Assembly: GCA_036381235.1 (NCBI GenBank)
Contig: DASVDE010000001.1
Coordinates: forward strand, 50,120-114,119
Direction of reading: 5' to 3'
DNA length: 64,000 bases
Origin: DASVDE01 sp036381235
GTDB lineage: Bacteria; Actinomycetota; Thermoleophilia; Solirubrobacterales; 70-9
Below are positions 58,387-64,000 of the stretch, in pieces (within the stretch, counting starts at the first letter, position 1; each line of letters starts with the position of its first letter). The notes beneath the pieces are model-generated. The model searched no databases, was not told the DNA's origin, and saw nothing but the letters and a program-made list of their open reading frames with translations. The translations under genes were made by a program, and so were the position numbers.

Positions 58387-59151
58387 CTAACCCTGCGCGG
58401 TGCAGTGGATAGCGCGACCTAGCTTCATCGTGGTGCCATCGGTGAATTGGACCTGCGCGCTTGCGAATAAAAAGCCGGCCGGGCAGCTGGCGGTAATGAA
58501 GCTCTTCTTCTCCCCCCTGTAGCTGAACGTGCGTTTGATCTTGAACCTGAACCCGGTAACCGAGCCGGCGCCGCCCGCGATCTCCGGGATCTCAGCGACC
58601 GCGTGAAGACCGAAACGGCTGTGGGCGACGCGAGTGATCTTTACCGCGGTGACTATCGCGGTCGGGGTCGGCACATTGACGTAGGCGTGGATGAACAGCG
58701 TAGTCACGCCGCCCTTGACGCCGCCGTTGAAGAGAACGAGCGGGCCCTTGGCTGTGAAGGGCGCCGAGTCCTCGAACTGCACCTCGACCTCGCCATTGCC
58801 GCTGCCGACGATCGCCTCCGAACAGGCCTTCTTCGCGTCGTCGGTGTCGCGGGCCTGGAGCTGGCCCGACTTGCAAACAGGCAGGCCTAGTGTGTTCACC
58901 TGAAACGCCTTGTCGAAGTCGACCATCACCTCTTTGATCGCGGGAGGATGGCTGCCGTCGGCGGTACTGAGCCGCGCGCTCACATAGCCCGCAATAGGTG
59001 CCTGTCTGTGCTTGGGCAGCTTGGTGGGGAAAACTCCACCGTCGCCCCTAAGGACGAGCGACCCGAATCGAGTCACATCGGCGAGAGCACTCGTCGCGAC
59101 GATCAGCACCAGTACGGCCCCGACAACCGCAACGTAGACCCGGCTCCCCAT
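58387..59151 (-). CDS. Secreted protein, unknown, lineage-specific
   Basis: 254 residues from ATG 59151 with AGGGAG seven bases upstream; ATG 59181 and GTG 59217 would add N-terminal residues before the signal peptide (SRVYVAVVGAVLVLIVATSA). The mature part is beta-rich, with Cys in LPVCKSGQLQAR, KKACSEAIVG, ITASCPAG and AIHCTAQG, suggesting two disulfides. VGSGNGEVEVQF and KRTFSYRGEKKSFI are notable. I do not recognise a named domain. Confidence 0.7.
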   Translation of the reverse strand: MGSRVYVAVVGAVLVLIVATSALADVTRFGSLVLRGDGGVFPTKLPKHRQAPIAGYVSARLSTADGSHPPAIKEVMVDFDKAFQVNTLGLPVCKSGQLQARDTDDAKKACSEAIVGSGNGEVEVQFEDSAPFTAKGPLVLFNGGVKGGVTTLFIHAYVNVPTPTAIVTAVKITRVAHSRFGLHAVAEIPEIAGGAGSVTGFRFKIKRTFSYRGEKKSFITASCPAGFLFASAQVQFTDGTTMKLGRAIHCTAQG

Positions 59152-59321
59152 GCGCTTGCTCCCTGTCTCGCGAGATGGCATCGGGGCCGATCTTCCCCGG
59201 CTACGTGTGGCCGCCACTTCCCCAATGTGGGGCCTTGGCTCACCCCCAATTCAGCAAACTGGGAAGGCGAGCCCCTGAGCGCCCACCCTAGCCTGCCTCC
59301 GTCAACAGCTAAGGAGGTCCG

Positions 59322-59666
59322 ATGCGCAAGATCACGACTCTCGTCCTGATGGCCATCGTCGCCCTGGGGGCCCTCCCCGTGTTCGACGGGGTCGCGCAAC
59401 CGGCACCGACAGCCACCGTGAAGGTGGGCGATTTCTTCTTCAAGCCGAGCCACAAGACCGTGAGACGAGGCACCAAGGTCCGATTCGAGTGGATCGGGAA
59501 CAACTCCCACAACGTGGTCAAGACAGGAGGCCCGGGCGGACGCTTCAGGTCGCGCACGACCAGCAGGCGGGGCGTCAACTTCGTCAAACGCTTCACCAAG
59601 CGGGGGACCTACCGCCTTATCTGCACGATCCACCCCTGGATGCAGATCAGGCTCAAGGTGCGCTGA
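59322..59666 (+). CDS. Secreted cupredoxin (plastocyanin/azurin-like)
   Basis: 114 residues from ATG with a perfect ribosome-binding site AAGGAGGT at 59311-59318. Signal peptide about 1-26. Copper ligands are His63 (NNSHNVV), Cys101, His104 (CTIHPWM) and Met107. KVGDFFFKP is shared with the lipoprotein at 37291. Probably a soluble extracytoplasmic copper electron carrier or copper buffer; the mature domain is very basic. Convergent with the PucR-type regulator gene, 42 bases apart. Confidence 0.88.
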   Translation: MRKITTLVLMAIVALGALPVFDGVAQPAPTATVKVGDFFFKPSHKTVRRGTKVRFEWIGNNSHNVVKTGGPGGRFRSRTTSRRGVNFVKRFTKRGTYRLICTIHPWMQIRLKVR

Positions 59667-59708
59667 TGCGGCCCAGACATGCTCGAACCGCCCAGCGGTA
59701 ATTAGGAG

Positions 59709-60941
59709 TCAATCAGCGAGTCGCAATGCGATCTCCAGCTCCGTCGCGTAGTCCTTGAGAGGGCGGCCGAAGAGGTCCTCGATAGCGCGAATGCGATTCG
59801 TGACCGTGCGGCGATCGACGCCCAGCGCAGCAGCGGTCGAGGAGATGTTCCGCTCGGCGGCGAAGTAGGCGCGCAGGGTGTCGCGCGCCACCTTGCCGTC
59901 GTCCCGCCCTCTTTCGAGCGGCTCCAAATAGAGCTGGTGCAGCGAAGTAGCTCCCAGGTCGTCGCGGAGAATCGATGCCAGCACGGCGACATCGGCGTAG
60001 CGGAGGATCGGCTGCCCTCGCCGCTCAGCAATCGACAGCGCCGCCTTGGCCTGGCGATGGCTGAGTCGCCACCCAGAAAGCCCTTCATTGGGCTCCCCGA
60101 CGGTGACGAGCATCCCATCCATCGGGATTTCGTCAAGCGCTCGCAGCGCCTGTTCGGCCGCGAGCGGACTCCTGCCACCGAGCCAACATGCCCAGACCGG
60201 CTCCTCTTCCCGGCGGCCTGCGAGCAAGCGGCGATCGAGTCTCTTCGCCAGCTCGCGCATCACCTCGTGGGTTCCTTCCCCCCTCGCCATCAGGCCGAGG
60301 TGGTGGCCATCGAGGTCATAGTCGATATCCACATCGCCACTGGGCGCTCGGCCGGCGAGCAATCCTTTGATGTATTCCCGGCGCCACTCTTCGGTGGTGG
60401 TCGGCCGGCTATTGGCCTCGCGAACGTACTCTTCGCTCACCTTTTTTTGCATGCGGTCAAAGGCCGTAGCCTGCCGGCGCAGCAGGCGGCGAAGAATGGA
60501 GAGTGAAGTTCCGGTGTGCTCCGCCTCCTCGACGAGGACCTCGCAGAATTGGGCATTGCCGACTGAATAGCGCCGCAGGACGGTGTCGAGGGCAACACCG
60601 GAGCGAGCTGCCCAGCGGGCCGACGCAAGCACGGTTGGTGGGACGTCGGGGGCGCGACGCTCGCCCACTTCGATCACATCGACGGCGTAATCGACGATCG
60701 CGGTGCGATTGGCGGGCAGGCTATCCAGATAGTTGGGGTCGGCGAGATCACGGGGATCGGAGATTGCGCCGATGAGATCGGCGAGGCCCTCTTCGAGCTC
60801 AGGGCGCCTGGCGCGCAACCGAGATGCAAGCTCCGAGCACGCCTCTTCGAGGGAACGCACGGATGCCGATGCTCGGCGGGATCGCCCTGCGACGGCGACG
60901 CGTGAGTCGTTGGCCCGCGAGTGCAAGTTACGCTCGCCCAC
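59709..60941 (-). CDS. PucR/CdaR-type transcriptional regulator
   Basis: 410 residues from GTG 60941. The N-terminal half is helical (LEEACSELASRLRARRPELE), of the RsbRD-like N-terminal type; GGDEF-like fold features cover 215-330 (YDLDGHHLGLMARG, LLVTVGEPNEGLSGWRLSH), and a C-terminal PucR HTH lies at about 370-400 (ISSTAAALGVDRRTVTNRI). Regulators of this type respond to small molecules and control catabolic or sporulation genes. No target is apparent; it is separated from the sulfate operon by a strong terminator. Confidence 0.88.
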   Translation of the reverse strand: MGERNLHSRANDSRVAVAGRSRRASASVRSLEEACSELASRLRARRPELEEGLADLIGAISDPRDLADPNYLDSLPANRTAIVDYAVDVIEVGERRAPDVPPTVLASARWAARSGVALDTVLRRYSVGNAQFCEVLVEEAEHTGTSLSILRRLLRRQATAFDRMQKKVSEEYVREANSRPTTTEEWRREYIKGLLAGRAPSGDVDIDYDLDGHHLGLMARGEGTHEVMRELAKRLDRRLLAGRREEEPVWACWLGGRSPLAAEQALRALDEIPMDGMLVTVGEPNEGLSGWRLSHRQAKAALSIAERRGQPILRYADVAVLASILRDDLGATSLHQLYLEPLERGRDDGKVARDTLRAYFAAERNISSTAAALGVDRRTVTNRIRAIEDLFGRPLKDYATELEIALRLAD

Positions 60942-61025
60942 GCGCTCACCTTAGCTATGCCGCGACCGCTCGGTGTCGCTCAGCGACCTGCCCGGCCCCG
61001 CGGTCCCGCCCGAGCACTGTGGAGA

Positions 61026-61116
61026 GGAGGGGTCAGTCGCCCCTCAACTGACGGATACTCAAAACGCCGCCCTCATTAGGGCGGCGTTTGTCAGGGGAGG
61101 GGCGACTGACCCCTCC
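61026..61116. repeat. Nested inverted repeat (GGGGTCA family)
   Basis: GGAGGGGTCAGTCGCCCCTC (61026-61045) and its exact reverse complement (61097-61116) form a 20-bp perfect outer stem. After a two-base mismatch the stem resumes with CTGAC/GTCAG, then a 10-base bulge on the left leads into the inner terminator hairpin. The whole can fold as one long cruciform. It lies between the PucR gene start and the cysC stop. Confidence 0.75.
61062..61089. terminator. Bidirectional rho-independent terminator at the end of the sulfate operon
   Basis: AAACGCCGCCCT (61062-61073) and AGGGCGGCGTTT (61078-61089) pair perfectly over 12 bp with a four-base loop (CATT); A and T runs on the two sides allow termination in both directions. 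It ends the leftward cysH-sat-cysC message 40 bases after the cysC stop and sits within the larger inverted repeat. Confidence 0.8.
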
Positions 61117-61128
61117 CCGCCGAAATCG

Positions 61129-61683
61129 CTACGCGGTGACCGCGGGACCCGGAATCAGGTCGCGCTGCTCGAGGTAAGCCAACAGCTTGTCCGCCGACTC
61201 CTCCGGCGTCTCGTTCTCGGTGTCGCAAATCCAGTCGGGGTTCTCTGGAGCCTCGTAGGGGTCGGAGACACCGGTGAACTCCTTGATCTCTCCCGCGAAG
61301 GCTTTCTTGTAGAGGCCCTTGACGTCGCGCTCGGCGCAGGTGTCGACCGATGCCTTGACGTAGACCTCGATGAAGCGCTCGCCCATCAGCTCACGCGCCT
61401 CGTCGCGGATCTCCGCATAGGGGGAGATCGCCGCGGTGATCACCGGCACGCCGTTGCGGCTGAGCAGGTCGGCGACGAAGGCGATTCGGCGGATGTTGGT
61501 GTCGCGGTCCTCTTTGGAGAAGCCAAGCCCCTTGGAGAGGTTCTCGCGCACCACGTCGCCATCGAGGATCTCCAGCTTGCAGCCGCGCTCGAGCAGATGC
61601 CCCTCCAGCAGCCGGGAAATGGTCGTCTTGCCGGCACCGGAAAGCCCGGTGAACCAGAGGGTGAAGCCCTTCTCGTCAGCCAT
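61129..61683 (-). CDS. cysC: Adenylylsulfate (APS) kinase
   Basis: 184 residues from ATG. GLSGAGKTTISRLL is the Walker A loop, EILDGDVVRENLSKGLGFSKEDRD holds the APS-binding motif, and FIEVYVKASVDTCAERDVKGLY and GVSDPYEAPENPDW are further APS-kinase signatures. It phosphorylates APS to PAPS in the cytoplasm. Adjacent to ATP sulfurylase (six bases). With an APS-type reductase in the same operon, the PAPS may serve sulfotransferases rather than sulfate reduction. Confidence 0.94.
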   Translation of the reverse strand: MADEKGFTLWFTGLSGAGKTTISRLLEGHLLERGCKLEILDGDVVRENLSKGLGFSKEDRDTNIRRIAFVADLLSRNGVPVITAAISPYAEIRDEARELMGERFIEVYVKASVDTCAERDVKGLYKKAFAGEIKEFTGVSDPYEAPENPDWICDTENETPEESADKLLAYLEQRDLIPGPAVTA

Positions 61684-61689
61684 GCTCGT

Positions 61690-62754
61690 TCAGTCCTCCT
61701 TGTAAGCGTCGATCAGGATGTCGGCGACCTCATCGCGCGAGAACTCGTGCGGCGGCCTCTCGCCGTTGCCGAGCATCTCGCGGACCTTTGTCCCTGAGAG
61801 GAAGAGGTGCGCCTCTTGGTCGTGCGGGCAGGTCTTGTTCGAGGCCAACCCCTCGCACTCGTTGCACCAGAAGGTGTGCTCGAACATCAGCGGCTCGATC
61901 CCGAGCTCGTCGATGTCGATCGTGTCGAAGATCTTCTGCGCGTCGTAGGTGCCGTAGTAATCGCCCGCGCCGGCGTGGTCGCGGCCGACGATGAAGTGGG
62001 TGGCGCCGTAGTTGCGGCGGACGATCGCGTGCAGGACCGCCTCCCGCGGGCCGGCGTAGTGCATCTTCGCCGGCTTCACTCCCAGCATCACCCGGTCGTT
62101 CGGGTAGTACTTCTCCATCAGCACCTCGTAGCAGCGCATCCGCACGTCGGCGGGAATGTCGCCGGCCTTGGTCTTGCCGATCAGCGGGTGGATGAAGAGC
62201 CCGTCGCAGGTCTCCAGCGCCGCCTTGGTCAGGTACTCGTGGGCGCGGTGGATCGGGTTGCGGGTCTGGAAGGCGACGATCCTCTTCCAGCCGCGGGCCT
62301 CGAAGTCGGCCTTGTGCTCGGCGGGCGTCTTGTAGCGCCGCATGAAGGCCTCCTCGTGATCCGGGAGCGCGTCGACCTCGATCGGGCCGGCGAGCATGCG
62401 GTTGCCCTCGGCGTAGATCGCGGCGACGCCCGGGTGCTCCTCGTCGGCCGTGCCGTACACCTGCTCCGCCTCGCGCTTGACGTCGCGCTCCCAGATCTCC
62501 TCGACGGTGAGCGTGCCGAGCGGCTTGCCTTCGTCGCTGGAGAGGGCGATCTTGTCGCCGACCTCGCACTCGAGGTCGGAGGCGAGGGTGATCGGGATCG
62601 GCCAGTAGTCGCCGTCCACGGTGCGCATCTCGGCGCAGACGCGCTCCCAGTCGGCGGAGCCCTGGAAGCCGGTCAGCGGCGCGAAGCCGCCGTTGCCGAT
62701 CATCTCGAAGTCCGCTGTATGGCGCTCGTCAAGGGTCAGGGAAAGCTCAGTCAT
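61690..62754 (-). CDS. sat: Sulfate adenylyltransferase (ATP sulfurylase), Sat type
   Basis: 354 residues from ATG 62754 (GTG 62766 is four codons upstream). FQTRNPIHRAHEYLTKAAL has the HxxH-type active site (HRAH), and VGRDHAGAGDYYG and FWCNECEGLASNKTCPH follow; the last is a Cys-rich zinc-like site typical of bacterial/archaeal single-chain Sat. It forms APS from sulfate and ATP. It does not carry a C-terminal APS-kinase domain, consistent with separate cysC. The 109 bases upstream are unusually AT-rich for this window and hold a possible leader. Confidence 0.93.
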   Translation of the reverse strand: MTELSLTLDERHTADFEMIGNGGFAPLTGFQGSADWERVCAEMRTVDGDYWPIPITLASDLECEVGDKIALSSDEGKPLGTLTVEEIWERDVKREAEQVYGTADEEHPGVAAIYAEGNRMLAGPIEVDALPDHEEAFMRRYKTPAEHKADFEARGWKRIVAFQTRNPIHRAHEYLTKAALETCDGLFIHPLIGKTKAGDIPADVRMRCYEVLMEKYYPNDRVMLGVKPAKMHYAGPREAVLHAIVRRNYGATHFIVGRDHAGAGDYYGTYDAQKIFDTIDIDELGIEPLMFEHTFWCNECEGLASNKTCPHDQEAHLFLSGTKVREMLGNGERPPHEFSRDEVADILIDAYKED

Positions 62755-62863
62755 CGTCTCACTCACGGGTTATTTCTCACCAATCGGATCGGGAAAGGGA
62801 TGGAAAAAGAAATCGAAGTTACGCGGAAAGCGCTAAAGAATCAGCTCGATGCAGGAAGTCGTC

Positions 62864-63583
62864 TCAGTTGATCCCGCACTCCGTCTTCGACAGGCCGGCC
62901 CAGCGCCCGTCACGCGGCGAGCCGCCCGGCCCGACCGGCTTCGTGCAGTGCGTGCAGCCGATCGACGGGTAGCCGTGGTCGTGGAGGGGGTTGTACGGGA
63001 GGTGGTGCTCACGGATGTAGTTCCAGACGTCGCGCTCGGACCAGTCCGCGAGGGGGTTCAGCTTCCAGAGGTTGAATTTCTTGTCCCAGCCGAACTTCGG
63101 CGTCTTGGAACGTCTGCTGGAATCTCCGCGGCGGACACCGGCGGCCCAGCAGTCTACGGAAGAGAGGGCGCGGCGCATCGGCTCGACCTTGCGCAGACCG
63201 CAGCAGGAGTCGGGATCGCTCTTCCAGAGCTCGTCGCCGTACTGCTCCGCCTGCTCCTCCAGGGTGAGGTTGTGGAAGCGGTCGAACTCGACCCCGAGGA
63301 ACTCGGAGAGCCGGTCGCGGGTCTCGTAGGTCTCCTTGAAGAGGACGTCGGTGTCGAGGTAGAAGAAGCGCGCCTCCGGGTTGATCCGGGTCGCGATGTG
63401 GGCGGTCACCGAGCTCGTTTTCTGGAAGGAGCAGGCGATGTAGTGACGCTCGCCGAAGGTGTCGAACATCCACTCGATCGCCTCCTGGGCGGTGCTGTCC
63501 TCGAGCTCCTCGGCCACCGATTTGGCCCACTCCTCGGAGGAAATGAAATTGAGCGGTGCGGTCGCAGTCGCCGGGGGGCTCAT
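62864..63583 (-). CDS. cysH: Assimilatory APS reductase (4Fe-4S type)
   Basis: 239 residues from the ATG opening MSPPATATAP, which overlaps the sulfite reductase stop (ATGA). CSFQKTSS is the PP-loop of the PAPS/APS reductase family. Cys127-Cys128 (CCGLRKVEPM) and Cys210/Cys213 (CTHCTKPV) are the CC-x(n)-CxxC ligands of a [4Fe-4S] cluster, which marks APS rather than PAPS reductases. KTECGIN holds the catalytic C-terminal Cys236. It makes sulfite from APS with thioredoxin. Part of the leftward sulfate operon. Confidence 0.93.
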   Translation of the reverse strand: MSPPATATAPLNFISSEEWAKSVAEELEDSTAQEAIEWMFDTFGERHYIACSFQKTSSVTAHIATRINPEARFFYLDTDVLFKETYETRDRLSEFLGVEFDRFHNLTLEEQAEQYGDELWKSDPDSCCGLRKVEPMRRALSSVDCWAAGVRRGDSSRRSKTPKFGWDKKFNLWKLNPLADWSERDVWNYIREHHLPYNPLHDHGYPSIGCTHCTKPVGPGGSPRDGRWAGLSKTECGIN

Positions 63584-64000
63584 ATCGCGCACTCCCCCTC
63601 CCCGCGCTCGACCTTGTAGGGGCTGGAGCGGTTCCAATCGATGAACTGCTGCATCGTCTCGAGGCTGAACTCGGCGGGCAGGGTCAGCTCCTTGACCGTC
63701 TCTTCGAAGCGCTCGGCGCCGATCCGCTCGGCGAAGTCGTTGAACTCCTCGCCGTCGTTGCGCTCGGCCTCATAGAGCCTGATCCAGCGCTCGACCGCCT
63801 CCGGCACCCGTTTGGCGGGCAGGCGCGATTTGAGCCGCTTGCCGAAGACGATCTCGCCGCCCACGTAGTTGCCGCCGACGTGCGGGATGTAGGCGGGCAT
63901 CTGGCGACCGCCGACTTTCAGCGAGGCGCCGTAGAAGCCGATGTTGGCGATGTGGTGCTGGCTGCAGCCGTTGGGGCAGCCGCTCATCTTGATGTGGATC
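63580..64000 (-). CDS. Ferredoxin-type sulfite/nitrite reductase, C-terminal part (truncated by window edge)
   Basis: The frame is open to the last base; 139 C-terminal residues are visible. SGCPNGCSQHHIA contains the CxxxC of the siroheme-[4Fe-4S] site, and HVGGNYVGGEIVFGKRL continues the NiR/SIR fold. The last 75 residues are helical (FNDFAERIGAERFEETVKEL). Located just upstream of cysH and overlapping it by four bases, it is most likely the assimilatory sulfite reductase (Sir) that makes sulfide. A nitrite reductase is possible but less likely by context. Confidence 0.88.
   Translation of the reverse strand, partial: IHIKMSGCPNGCSQHHIANIGFYGASLKVGGRQMPAYIPHVGGNYVGGEIVFGKRLKSRLPAKRVPEAVERWIRLYEAERNDGEEFNDFAERIGAERFEETVKELTLPAEFSLETMQQFIDWNRSSPYKVERGEGECAI

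Overview
The window is high-GC (about two-thirds G+C), gene-dense chromosomal DNA from an actinobacterium. Several features point to the class Thermoleophilia (Solirubrobacterales-like): a single-chain PafB-PafC fusion, secreted PKD/YVTN proteins with a basic C-terminal region, a WS/DGAT acyltransferase, a secreted DUF1906 protein, and frequent GTG/TTG starts with 4-base stop/start overlaps. This placement is an inference from gene content. There is no rRNA, transposase, prophage or CRISPR array. The only RNA gene recognised is a tRNA-Phe.

Layout. (1) About 1-20 kb is a surface-polysaccharide locus. It holds the end of an ABC-2 export permease, two NAD-dependent sugar epimerases, four GT2-type and two GT4-type glycosyltransferases (one a GT4/GT2 hybrid), two large GT-C-like membrane proteins, two SAM methyltransferases, a Gfo/Idh/MocA oxidoreductase, an RmlC-like epimerase, a short PPTase-like protein and a secreted clan GH-A glycosidase. 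(2) About 20-30 kb carries an FDOR flavoprotein, an HD-GYP protein, a secreted DUF1906 protein, a penicillin acylase, an MBL-fold hydrolase, the PafBC DNA-damage regulator and a YhaM-like OB-HD protein. (3) About 30-34 kb holds tandem crcB fluoride channels, a nucleotidyltransferase/HTH pair resembling a toxin-antitoxin module, and a divergent arsR-aquaporin-arsC operon with a visible operator. (4) About 34-46.5 kb is mixed metabolism: a methyltransferase, two alpha/beta hydrolases, WS/DGAT, a cupredoxin lipoprotein, tRNA-Phe, a GH15-like protein, a SLOG protein/MrfA-like helicase/divergent DHPS operon, a HAD phosphatase, an MntR/DtxR-type regulator and an aminotransferase. (5) About 46.5-61 kb holds secreted beta-propeller and PKD proteins, sucCD, a HAD dehalogenase, a sulfatase, a biotin carboxylase-BCCP subunit, a PHP phosphoesterase, a second cupredoxin and a PucR-type regulator. 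(6) 61.1-64 kb is an assimilatory sulfate-reduction operon read leftward (sulfite reductase, Fe-S APS reductase, ATP sulfurylase, APS kinase).

The sulfate genes form a near-complete route from sulfate to sulfide. The ars genes form an arsenate-reduction plus channel-mediated arsenite-exit system. The first 19 kb probably encodes one cell-surface glycan; its order (export, nucleotide-sugar modification, glycosyl transfer, methylation, secreted glycosidase) does not match a pathway I can name. Several intergenic spaces hold long inverted repeats, some sharing a GGGGTCA core, which look like a dispersed REP-like or terminator family. No stretch longer than 300 bases lacks a gene.
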